Shown here piece after piece: positions 44,412 to 52,263 of a stretch of DNA of 54,218 nt; the first letter of the stretch is position 1, and each line of letters begins with the position of its first letter. A model generated the notes under the pieces. The model made no database searches. It was not told the origin of the DNA and saw only the letters and a program-made list of their open reading frames with translations. The position numbers were made by a program, and so were the translations under genes. This DNA is from Methylomonas lenta (GTDB lineage Bacteria > Pseudomonadota > Gammaproteobacteria > Methylococcales > Methylomonadaceae): contig NZ_LUUI01000145.1 of NCBI RefSeq assembly GCF_001644015.1, positions 1-54,218 on the forward strand. Direction: 5' to 3'.

Positions 44412-44798
44412 ATGCGTAAAATCCTAGACGGGTTAGCCTTGCTGGCCTATTGCAGTTTGATTTTTTGGCTGTCAGACCAGGAAAGACTGCCCATGCCGGC
44501 AGTTTTTGATTTTCAGGACAAGATACTGCATTTTGGCGCCTATTTTGTTATGGCGCTTTTTAGCTGGCGCGCCTTGCGTCATACCCATGTTAAAAACTTG
44601 CATCTGGCGTTGGTCTGCTTGTTATTTTGTAGCTTGTACGGGCTATCGGATGAATGGCATCAATCGTTTGTTGCTGGCCGCACTGCCAGCGTGTTCGATT
44701 GGCTGGCCGATAGTTTGGGCGCTGCATTGGCCGTCATACTGTTATTCAGATTTAACCAGAAACGCGGAAAACAGCTTTCACTATTTGCCACTGATTAG
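44412..44798 (+). CDS. VanZ-like family membrane protein
   Basis: A 128-residue membrane protein with about four helices (near 5-20, 38-52, 62-78 and 95-115). The VanZ-like pattern is clear: FWLSDQERLP, DKILHFGAYFVMALFSWRAL and SDEWHQSFVAGRTASVFDWLADSLGA, where the DEWHQ segment is the family hallmark. VanZ is linked to teicoplanin resistance, but most Gram-negative homologues have no known function. It follows regA by about 40 bp and may be read with it. Confidence 0.86.
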   Translation: MRKILDGLALLAYCSLIFWLSDQERLPMPAVFDFQDKILHFGAYFVMALFSWRALRHTHVKNLHLALVCLLFCSLYGLSDEWHQSFVAGRTASVFDWLADSLGAALAVILLFRFNQKRGKQLSLFATD

Positions 44799-44868
44799 CA
44801 CTGAATTTTCCAGTCAAAAAAATTGCTGTAGCTAATAGTTTCAATCTAAGGTTTGGCAATAAATAGAT

Positions 44869-44890
44869 GCTGTTTTGCAGAAAAAACAGC
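44869..44890. terminator. Hairpin between convergent genes
   Basis: GCTGTTTT (44869-44876) pairs with AAAACAGC (44883-44890), loop 6 nt, in the 117 bp gap between the VanZ-like gene and the convergent GNAT gene. A probable shared terminator, though T runs are only within the stem. Confidence 0.45.
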
Positions 44891-44915
44891 CAGGTTTCTC
44901 ACTAACAGGCTGCAT

Positions 44916-45875
44916 TTACAAACCCAACAGCCGAAATTCCGTACAAACCCGTGAGCGCTGCCAAACACGCTCAAATTCTTCGCGCAACTGGCGATTTTGT
45001 GCAGGCAAACTTGGGCTCCAATGCCCGACGTAGCGATTGCCAAGCAGACGGAATAAATAGCCATCGCAGTCATTGATCACAAATGCCGAAAGATACTGAA
45101 GATCTACAGTTTCCACCGGAGTGCGGATAATAAAATTGGATGACACTCTTTGCGCCAACTCTAAAACCGGATGCGCCTGACCTCGAAGACTCGCTGGATC
45201 CTGAATGATGATCTGGATACTAGCCTTGAAATCTCGCAGCACAAATTGTTTTAGCGCCTGAACAATTTCATTTTGCCCATAAATTGACAATTCCAGGTCA
45301 CGACTGTATAGGCAAAGTTGCCGACGAGACTGGCTAATCAGTTGAAGAGTAGCAGCCAAGATAGATTCAACGCTTTCTAGCCGCATGGACGGAATTGAAG
45401 CTTGAAGAGGTTTCGGAGCTGGTCGTATTGGTTTCTCGAGCGGTTGACAGGCAAGTTGCATAGCCTGATGAAGAATACCGGCTTCGGTAAATACCTTGCC
45501 TGCTTGAGTGAATCCAAATTTTTCGTAGAAACCCAAGGCAGTGAGTTGTACATTTGCAGTGACATTTGTTAGCCCCAGTTTACGCGCCTTTTCAAGCAAA
45601 GCCCGCAGTAATGACTCGCCAACATGTTGCCCTCGCCATTCCAGTAATACCGCCATGCGCCCTATTCTGCCTTCCGGTGAAATCCGTCCAGTACCAATGG
45701 GTCGGAATTGGTCATCGCGCACGATAAAATGATGGCATTGTCGGTCGAGTTCGTCGAACTCCAATTCCACTGGTATTTGCTGCTCTTCAACGAACACCAG
45801 ATTTCTCACATAATGCAGATCTTCGAAATCAACCTCATTGCAGGCCGGTTCAAGGTAAAAGTTTGGGATATTCAT
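44916..45875 (-). CDS. GNAT acetyltransferase fused to DUF7931 (PLD-like) domain
   Basis: A 319-residue two-part protein. Residues 20-150 are a GNAT acetyltransferase: LVFVEEQQIPVELEFDELD, then IGTGRISPEGRIGRMAVLLE with the acetyl-CoA motif in RGQHVGESLLRALLEKARK, and ALGFYEKFGFTQAG. Residues 165-319 are a DUF7931-type region (LQLISQSRRQLCLYSRDLEL, ending RVWQRSRVCTEFRLLGL), which looks like an inactive phospholipase-D-like half. The acceptor substrate is unknown. The ATG at 45875 is the first codon. The pairing with DUF7931 is a known but uncharacterised architecture in gammaproteobacteria. No operon partners. Confidence 0.82.
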   Translation of the reverse strand: MNIPNFYLEPACNEVDFEDLHYVRNLVFVEEQQIPVELEFDELDRQCHHFIVRDDQFRPIGTGRISPEGRIGRMAVLLEWRGQHVGESLLRALLEKARKLGLTNVTANVQLTALGFYEKFGFTQAGKVFTEAGILHQAMQLACQPLEKPIRPAPKPLQASIPSMRLESVESILAATLQLISQSRRQLCLYSRDLELSIYGQNEIVQALKQFVLRDFKASIQIIIQDPASLRGQAHPVLELAQRVSSNFIIRTPVETVDLQYLSAFVINDCDGYLFRLLGNRYVGHWSPSLPAQNRQLREEFERVWQRSRVCTEFRLLGL

Positions 45876-46547
45876 AGCTCATTACCAATAAGATTGCACC
45901 AGTGCTTATGTCCTGTAAAACGCTGACACCCTATCACGTTCAACAGCTAACTTCACCTGCCGACAACAGCGACAATCTCCATCCGCACAAGGATTTTTGT
46001 TTGATGCTGCTGTTTCTCCTGAATGGATACAGGCAACTATCGACCAATGCTTACGGTCACGGTTACAATCGAGACCATCAAGTGCCGGCTAACTATCGGG
46101 ACAGCTCATAAAAGGCTATCAAGAAACCAATTAGATGACAAATAAGCAGTTGTTAAATATTCAGTTCAGTAGGTGGATTGTTAACCCCAGATAGTGGCAG
46201 CGACACATGTTTGGGTCTCGATGTACTGACACAGAGCGCAGCCATCAGGCTGTCGGTAGCATACTGCCTTTGACACATTTCCTGATCTTGGTACGAGGTA
46301 TACTCCTGAAAGGCAACGACTTGTCGTTACTTTGGGAATATATTTGGCCCATCATGGTTTTTATGCTGACCGTTCTAGCCCTAGGATTAAAAACGTTTAG
46401 AAAAACCCTGGATTGATGGCGCGATCAGGTATCGTATAGTTTTCAGGATAGGCTGGTTTTTATTTTCGCAAGATAGTGAAAACGGTTTGTCAGACATCAT
46501 AGTAACCAGTATCTTGTTGTGAATCACGACATAGTCAGGTATGAGCC
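45876..46547 (+). other. Gap with gene debris
   Basis: This 670 bp has no intact gene. It includes a start-less open stretch (45919-46092) and the ABC-2 permease remnant described separately. The rest shows nothing I can identify. It looks like a site of gene loss. Confidence 0.5.
46249..46416 (+). pseudogene. C-terminal remnant of an ABC-2 type transporter permease
   Basis: The frame encodes about 56 codons ending in a stop: SILPLTHFLILVRGILLKGN, then a hydrophobic helix IWPIMVFMLTVLALGL and KTFRKTLD. LPLTHFLxxVRGILLKG and the FRKTLD ending are the last segment of ABC-2 permeases of the YhhJ/YhiH type. Everything upstream is missing; in frame it continues only to an unrelated ATG at 46207. 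It is the tail of a deleted efflux permease gene. Confidence 0.7.
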
Positions 46548-47687
46548 TTGGACGTAAAAATTATTACCCGTTTAGCCGAGATTGATCAAAACCAGTGGAA
46601 TGCGCTGACCGGTGTTGATTACCCCTTTTTGCGCCACGAATTTTTATCAGCGTTAGAGCACAGTGGTTCTGTATCTGAGCAAACCGGCTGGCAACCTCAG
46701 CATATCCTGATACTGGATGACAATCAGTTATTAGCAATAATGCCCATGTATCTGAAATCACATTCCCGGGGTGAATATGTATTCGATCAAACTTGGGCGC
46801 AAGCTTATCAGTCACACGGATTAGCCTATTATCCCAAATACGTTACCTCTATCCCGTATACGCCTTGCCAGGGTGTGCGCTTAGCCATCCAGCCAGATGT
46901 CGAGCCGCTGCAGATTATTGACCTGTTACTGAAATTCATCCAGCAAAATGCTGACCATCAATCGGCGTCCTCATGGCATTGCCTGTTTCCCGATACGTTA
47001 TTACAAGACACGCTGCAATCTAAGGGCTTAATTATTCGCGAAGATGTGCAGTTTCAATGGTTCAATCGAGGCTATCGAACGCTGGATGACTTTTTACAAA
47101 CCCTCACTGCCAGCAAGCGAAAAATGATCAAACGCGAGCGTCGAAAAGTCAGCGAGCAAGGCATTCACTTACAACGACTAGAGGGTAAAGCTATCAATGA
47201 CACGCACTGGCAAACGTTTTATCGATTTTACGCTTTGACCTATCTGAAGCGTAACGGTCAACCTTATCTGAATCTAGCCTTTTTTCGCCGGCTGGCTGAG
47301 ACAATGCCGGAAGCATTACAGTTGATTCTGGCGATTAAGCAGCAAACACCAGTCGCAGCATCTTTATTTTTTGTCGGCGCAGATACACTTTACGGACGCT
47401 ACTGGGGTTGCGCAGAAAACTATGACGCACTGCATTTCGAAACCTGTTATTACCAGGGCATCGAATACTGCATCGAACAAGGCTTACGACGCTTCGACTC
47501 GGGTGCGCAAGGTGAACATAAAATTGCCAGAGGCTTTGAACCGGTATCTGTTTATTCAGCTCATTGGATAAAGGATGCTAGGTTTTCTCAGGCAATTGCC
47601 GACTTTGTCAATCGTGAGCGTATCCATGTAAACCGCTACAAATCAGGTGCCTCAGATTATTTGCCATTCAAGCAAAACGTTCTTTAA
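46548..47687 (+). CDS. FemAB-like GNAT N-acyltransferase (COG3146)
   Basis: A 379-residue protein of the peptidogalycan biosynthesis/FemAB-like family (COG3146, PF04339). Recognisable are YPFLRHEFLSALEHSGSVSE, MPMYLKSHSRGEYVFDQTWA, SKRKMIKRERRKVSEQGI, and FETCYYQGIEYCIEQGLRRF followed by DSGAQGEHKIARGFEP. It probably transfers an acyl or aminoacyl group; the substrate is unknown. The start must be the TTG at 46548, because a stop lies two codons earlier in frame and the family begins there. AGG lies 10 bp before it. A nearby ATG is in another frame. No obvious partner genes. Confidence 0.85.
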   Translation: MDVKIITRLAEIDQNQWNALTGVDYPFLRHEFLSALEHSGSVSEQTGWQPQHILILDDNQLLAIMPMYLKSHSRGEYVFDQTWAQAYQSHGLAYYPKYVTSIPYTPCQGVRLAIQPDVEPLQIIDLLLKFIQQNADHQSASSWHCLFPDTLLQDTLQSKGLIIREDVQFQWFNRGYRTLDDFLQTLTASKRKMIKRERRKVSEQGIHLQRLEGKAINDTHWQTFYRFYALTYLKRNGQPYLNLAFFRRLAETMPEALQLILAIKQQTPVAASLFFVGADTLYGRYWGCAENYDALHFETCYYQGIEYCIEQGLRRFDSGAQGEHKIARGFEPVSVYSAHWIKDARFSQAIADFVNRERIHVNRYKSGASDYLPFKQNVL

Positions 47688-47878
47688 TGGCATAATTATC
47701 TGCGAACATATAGATAATGATATCTCGGAACCAGGTATCAGCATGATGCCAGCCAAGGGCACTCCCCCTATTGCGTTACCAGCTGGGCTGTTCTGATATG
47801 CCATTTGTAAGCCATGAAGGCGGCAGGACTTATTTAAGGCCTGTTACCATCCCATAAACATATAGAGAGAATTAACCA

Positions 47879-48535
47879 ATGAGCCATTTTTATAGTGAAC
47901 AGCATAGGCAGTTGCAGGATCAAAATGACACTCGCAAACTTGCTGATAAACTCGAACAAATTATTATAGAAAACCAAATTAACGAGCAACACCAGCCTTT
48001 CATTGAAAGCAGGGATTTTTTCTTCCTTACCACCATAGACCATCGCGGATATCCCACCTGTTCTTATAAAGGCGGAAACCCAGGTATCGTTCGCGTCATA
48101 GACCCACAGACTTTATGTTTCCCTAGCTATGATGGAAATGGCATGTTTCTATCCATGGGTAATATCCTGGCCAACACCAAGATCGGCATGTTATTCATCG
48201 ATTTTGAAACCCCACATCGTGTCCGTGTGCAGGGCGATGCCGTTATTCAGTCTGACGACCCGCTGTTATCTGAATATCCAGGCGCCGAGATGATTGTGAG
48301 GGTAAAAATAAGTGAAATATTTATCAACTGCCCCCGTTATGTTCACCGTATGCAGCGCATCGAATCTTCGAAATATGTGCCGCAAGCAGAAATGGAGACG
48401 CCCGCAACCCAATGGAAGCGCATTGATGCCCTGCAAGATGTTTTGCCTAGCTGCGACCGAGGCCTTACTGAAAAGCTTGGCGGCACTATTACTCCAGAAG
48501 AATACGGCGCTATGATTATGAATGGAAAGGGTTGA
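47879..48535 (+). CDS. Pyridoxamine 5'-phosphate oxidase-like FMN-binding protein
   Basis: A 218-residue protein of the PNPOx-like split-barrel flavin-binding family. SRDFFFLTTIDHRGYPTCSY and GNPGIVRVIDPQTLCFPSYD lead into GNGMFLSMGNILANTKIGML and FIDFETPHRVRVQGDA, the typical barrel strands. It is not PdxH, which lacks this arrangement, so the call is family level only; such proteins reduce flavins, F420 or unknown substrates. The ATG at 47879 follows GAGAGAATTAACC. A small zinc protein follows 34 bp later. Confidence 0.85.
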   Translation: MSHFYSEQHRQLQDQNDTRKLADKLEQIIIENQINEQHQPFIESRDFFFLTTIDHRGYPTCSYKGGNPGIVRVIDPQTLCFPSYDGNGMFLSMGNILANTKIGMLFIDFETPHRVRVQGDAVIQSDDPLLSEYPGAEMIVRVKISEIFINCPRYVHRMQRIESSKYVPQAEMETPATQWKRIDALQDVLPSCDRGLTEKLGGTITPEEYGAMIMNGKG

Positions 48536-48568
48536 TTTGCATGCTTTTCAATGATAAGGATTAACGTC

Positions 48569-48760
48569 GTGATGAACCTACCCAGCTCAACTATTCAGTG
48601 TCCGTACTGTGGGGAAGATATCGAAGTTTTGGTTGATTATTCGATTAGCCAGCAGGAGTATATTGAAGACTGTAGCGTCTGCTGTAGACCCATCATGATT
48701 TCGGTTGAATCTGAGGATGGCGAAGTGGTCAGCATTGAAGGCCGCACTGAAGATGAGTGA
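48569..48760 (+). CDS. CPXCG motif zinc protein
   Basis: A 63-residue protein with CPYCG (about residues 11-15) and CSVCC (about 34-38), and a tail rich in Glu/Asp. This is the CPXCG motif-containing cysteine-rich family, which binds a zinc ion with two knuckles. Its role is unknown. GTG 48569 has AAGGA 8 bp upstream; ATG 48572 is next, and the open frame begins at ATG 48551, before that site. It may be in one operon with the PNPOx-like gene. Confidence 0.85.
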   Translation: MMNLPSSTIQCPYCGEDIEVLVDYSISQQEYIEDCSVCCRPIMISVESEDGEVVSIEGRTEDE

Positions 48761-48857
48761 TTATAAATCAGGCCAGATTTCAATAGAATCTCTAAGGTCT
48801 GAAATTTAAGCCCACATGGCAATCGCTTAAGTAGCAATCAAACACACCCACAGCTGA

Positions 48858-50654
48858 TCAGGCATCAAATTGTAAACTGGCAAGCCTGGCATACAAACCA
48901 TTCTGTTTACGCAAATCGTCTGGCGAACCGGTTTCGACGATACGACCGTGGTTAAACACGATGACACGGTTGACCTTCTTCACGGTGGCCAGGCGGTGAG
49001 CAATGATGAGGGTGGTCCGACCCTGCATGGCTGCATGCAAACCCTCTTGCACCAGGATTTCGGATTCTGCGTCCAGGGCACTGGTGGCTTCGTCCAGCAG
49101 TAACAGGTGCGCATTTTTCAGAATCGCCCGTGCAATGGCTATCCGCTGTCGCTGCCCACCGGACAAGCGGGTGCCGCGCTCCCCCAGGAAGGTCTGATAG
49201 CCCTCCGGCAGGCGATGAATAAATTCTTCCACTTGCGCCGATTTGGCGGCGGCCATGACTTCTTCATCGCTGGCGGTGGGGCGGCCGTAACGAATGTTTT
49301 CCAGAGCGTTCGCGGAAAAGATCACCGGATCTTGCGGCACAACGGCTATCTTGTTACGCAATTCATGTAATGCCAGTTGCCGAATATCTTGGCCGTTGAA
49401 GTGTATGCTGCCATGAGTTGTATCGTAGAAACGCAATAGCAACTGAAACAAGGTCGTCTTGCCGGCACCGGATGGACCGACCAGCGCCACGATTTCGCCT
49501 GCTGTAATAGTGAAGCTAACGTCGTCCAATGCAGCAGTTTGCAATCTCGATGGATAACGAAAGCTGACCTGATCGAATTGAATCTCGGCTTTATCGGATT
49601 GCGGCAATCGTTGCGGTATTTCGGTTTCGATAATGGCGGGTTTGGCATGCAGTAATTCCAGCAAGCGCTCGGATGCGCCTGCCGCGCGCATGACATCGCC
49701 CCACACTTCCGCCATCGTGCTGACACCGCCCGCCACCAGCATGGCATACAGCACAAAAGACGCCAGTTGTCCGCCCGTCATGCTGCCTGCCCGCACCTGA
49801 TTGGTGCCTATCCACAGTACGAAAACAATGGTGCCCATTACTGCCATGATAATCAGCGCCGTCAACGCCGCTCGAAAACGGCTACGTCGGATAGCGGTTA
49901 TAAAACTGATTTCCGCCCTGTCGGCAAAGCGTTTGGCTTCTTGTTGTTCCTGTGTATTAGCCTGAACTGTTGGCACCGCGTTGAGGATCTCGCCAGCCAG
50001 TGCGGATGCGTCGGCAATTTTGTCCTGTGATTCTCGCGAGAGTTTTTTCACCTGTCGACCGATAGCCAAAATGGGGATAACGAGTAATGCCATCAGGCCT
50101 AAGTTCAGCGAGAATAGATAAAAACTGGTCACGGCCAGCATCACCATTCCGCCGATAAACTGAAACAGGCTGCGCAAGCCCATGGAGATGGAACTGCCGA
50201 TCACAGTCTGAATCAGTGTCGTGTCGCCGGTCAAGCGCGACAGCACTTCACCCGTTTGTAAAGTCTCGAAAAATTCAGGGGACTGTGCCAGTACGCGGCT
50301 ATACACAGCCGTGCGCAAATCCGCCGTTACCCGCTCGCCCACCCAGGACACCGTGTAAAACCTGGCCGCTATGGCCAAAGCCCAAATACTTGCCAAGCCG
50401 AATAATGCCAGGAAATGCTGGTTCAAACTTAAGCTACCTAAAAATCCATCCCTTGTGTCTTGTGTTTCCCCAAACCCATAATCGAGCAGGTCGCGAAAGG
50501 CTAACGGCACCAGCAGGATAGTCCCCGAACCCAGGCATAGCAGGAAAAAAGCCAGCACTATTTTCCTGCGATAGGGGCGTACAAATGGCCACAGTGCCTT
50601 AAGTGAAAAGAAACGCTGATTGGGATTTGATGGGCTTGATTTTGAAATAGGCAT
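48858..50654 (-). CDS. MsbA-like ABC exporter (permease-ATPase fusion)
   Basis: A 598-residue half-transporter: six helices in about residues 20-300 and an ATPase domain in about 350-595. Walker A is GPSGAGKTTLFQLLLRF, the signature is LSGGQRQRIAIARAIL and Walker B is LLLLDEATSALDAESE, with the H-loop IIAHRLATVKKVNR. The loop RLTGDTTLIQTVIGSSISMG before helix 3 is typical of the type IV (ABCB/MsbA) exporters. The substrate, perhaps a lipid or drug, is not readable. It starts at ATG 50654 and has no tight neighbours. It is intact. Confidence 0.92.
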   Translation of the reverse strand: MPISKSSPSNPNQRFFSLKALWPFVRPYRRKIVLAFFLLCLGSGTILLVPLAFRDLLDYGFGETQDTRDGFLGSLSLNQHFLALFGLASIWALAIAARFYTVSWVGERVTADLRTAVYSRVLAQSPEFFETLQTGEVLSRLTGDTTLIQTVIGSSISMGLRSLFQFIGGMVMLAVTSFYLFSLNLGLMALLVIPILAIGRQVKKLSRESQDKIADASALAGEILNAVPTVQANTQEQQEAKRFADRAEISFITAIRRSRFRAALTALIIMAVMGTIVFVLWIGTNQVRAGSMTGGQLASFVLYAMLVAGGVSTMAEVWGDVMRAAGASERLLELLHAKPAIIETEIPQRLPQSDKAEIQFDQVSFRYPSRLQTAALDDVSFTITAGEIVALVGPSGAGKTTLFQLLLRFYDTTHGSIHFNGQDIRQLALHELRNKIAVVPQDPVIFSANALENIRYGRPTASDEEVMAAAKSAQVEEFIHRLPEGYQTFLGERGTRLSGGQRQRIAIARAILKNAHLLLLDEATSALDAESEILVQEGLHAAMQGRTTLIIAHRLATVKKVNRVIVFNHGRIVETGSPDDLRKQNGLYARLASLQFDA

Positions 50655-51220
50655 GTCTGATTGTACTAGCTTATCGATTTAACTGTCCGGCACTTAGGAT
50701 AAGCTGCAATAAGCAGTGTTCAGTATCTGCTACAACTGTTCCCATTTCATTACCAATAGAATGGCACTACATTGAGCGCAAAAAAGAGCCATTGATTTTA
50801 AAGAATTTTTTTAACGAAATATCACCAAAAAAACTTAATATCAATGACTTAGAGGGGCTTGGATGACGAAGTTGGGTTAACTCTAAGACTAACAGAGTAA
50901 TTTTACACTGACGTTCAATAACAGAGTGAGTGACTACCCATGTTTCAAACGCTTGCCGCCCATAAATCTTATATGGGAACAAAGACTTCGCTATGAGAAG
51001 TTTTTCTTGGTTACATTGTATGTTGTTGAATTTAAATCGTAATATAGGTTATTAGGCTACTATCTTACAGTTTTAAGGTATCAGCACAAGCAGTAAAAGA
51101 AATCATAAGGCATTGATTTATATATATTAATATTATGGCGCGTTAGTTGCTTTATATGTAGTGGCGCCACTCAATCACCTTAGGCCTTTGCTTAAGTATT
51201 TATTAAGGATGGAGAAAATC
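50655..51220. other. Intergenic region with a repeat copy
   Basis: This 566 bp holds no supported gene. It contains one copy of a 38 bp repeat (50842-50879) shared with the window's right end, and AT-rich sequence upstream of the carbonic anhydrase gene. An open frame of 71 codons on the minus strand (50767-50982) has no recognisable features. Confidence 0.5.
50842..50879 (+). repeat. Dispersed 38 bp repeat, copy 1
   Basis: Begins CAATGACTTAGAGGG and ends GGGTTA. It matches the copy at 54136-54173 without gaps at 30 of 38 positions, with the first 15 identical. Confidence 0.7.
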
Positions 51221-51874
51221 ATGACTACATTAAAAAACCAGCTCGAACAGCGGATCAACGATTATGATTTATGGGCGACGCGCCGTCGCTATGGGGCCGA
51301 AGGGCATAACGATGCCAGTTTGTGGGTACTGGCCTGCATGGATGAACGTTTACCGATAGACGAAGCACTCGGTATTCGGGTCGATACACCGGTCGGGGGA
51401 GGAGATGCGCATTGTTTCCGCAATGCCGGCGGCATCGTAACAGACGATGCCATCCGTTCCGCCATGTTGACTTGTCACTTTTTCGGCACCAAGGAGATTG
51501 TTATCGTCCAGCACACTCAGTGCGGCATGTTATCTGCAAATGCCAACGACTTGGAAAGCGTACTGAAAGAACGCGGCGTCGACACCGATAACCTAACCTT
51601 AGACCCTACTTTGCCCGAGTTGAAACTGAATAAAGGTTCTTTCGCCAAGTGGATAGGCATGATGGATGATGTTGACGTTACTTGCATGAAAACCATCGAA
51701 ACCTTCAGAAACCATCCCCTGATTCCGAAGGACATTATCATAAGCGGCTGGGTTTGGGAAGTTGAAACAAGGCGTTTGAGAGCGCCGACCCTCGATCCCG
51801 AAAAACGGCTACGTACCGATGTTGTTTCGTCAGCATTCGGCGTGACCAACAAACAACCCGATCGATGGAAATAA
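51221..51874 (+). CDS. Beta-carbonic-anhydrase-fold enzyme (clade D; possible COS hydrolase)
   Basis: A 217-residue beta-class carbonic anhydrase homologue. The zinc site is C39, H98 and C101 (ACMDERLPIDEA and QHTQCGML), with the D41-R43 dyad and RNAGGIVTDDAIRS. The layout matches the small clade D enzymes such as mycobacterial Rv1284, a group that also includes carbonyl sulfide and CS2 hydrolases. So it hydrates CO2 or splits COS/CS2; sequence alone cannot tell. The ATG at 51221 has GGAG 7 bp upstream; ATG 51209 and GTG 51161 are longer alternatives. A hairpin and an FmdB gene follow. Confidence 0.85.
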   Translation: MTTLKNQLEQRINDYDLWATRRRYGAEGHNDASLWVLACMDERLPIDEALGIRVDTPVGGGDAHCFRNAGGIVTDDAIRSAMLTCHFFGTKEIVIVQHTQCGMLSANANDLESVLKERGVDTDNLTLDPTLPELKLNKGSFAKWIGMMDDVDVTCMKTIETFRNHPLIPKDIIISGWVWEVETRRLRAPTLDPEKRLRTDVVSSAFGVTNKQPDRWK

Positions 51875-51898
51875 CAACCAAGCGGTAAATCTGAATTT

Positions 51899-51931
51899 TG
51901 AGAGCGCTGCATCGATTATGAGGCGCTCTCA
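51899..51931 (+). terminator. Hairpin after the carbonic anhydrase gene
   Basis: TGAGAGCGC (51899-51907) pairs with GCGCTCTCA (51923-51931), 9 bp, 15 nt loop, about 25 bp after the stop. No T run follows, so termination may be partial. Confidence 0.55.
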
Positions 51932-51964
51932 TCCCGTAACAGCTTAACCAAATAATACAAAACA

Positions 51965-52207
51965 ATGCCAACATACGATTATCAATGCCGGCAATGCCAA
52001 TACAGGTTCGAAGCTAAACATCGCATTAGTGATCCTCAACCATGCTGCACTAAATGCGGAGGAGCTTGTTCCAAGCTTATACTGACTGCCCCGGCAACGC
52101 ATGGCGTTATGGCCGCAGGCCGCGAACAGGCAATTCACGCGCTACAAGCTCAGCATAGCAATAATGCCCATCGTCACGGACCGAGTTGTAGCTGTTGCCG
52201 TCATTAG
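51965..52207 (+). CDS. FmdB-type zinc ribbon protein
   Basis: An 80-residue protein starting MPTYDYQCRQCQYRFEAKHR, the usual FmdB opening, with two CXXC pairs (CRQC and CTKC) that hold a zinc ribbon. The C-terminal part is variable and, unusually, ends in a His/Cys-rich tail (HSNNAHRHGPSCSCCRH) that may bind another metal. FmdB proteins are often next to amidase or C1 genes and are called regulatory, without proof. It lies 90 bp after the carbonic anhydrase gene and 57 bp before the sigma-54 activator gene. Confidence 0.88.
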   Translation: MPTYDYQCRQCQYRFEAKHRISDPQPCCTKCGGACSKLILTAPATHGVMAAGREQAIHALQAQHSNNAHRHGPSCSCCRH

Positions 52208-52263
52208 TATCCGCTGTAAATTTTGCAATGAACAAATCACCGGCATAACGTGTCTAAGTAAAG

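Noticed and set aside
50767-50982. Open frame of 71 codons on the minus strand
   Set aside because: No family pattern, poor start context, and it overlaps the dispersed repeat.
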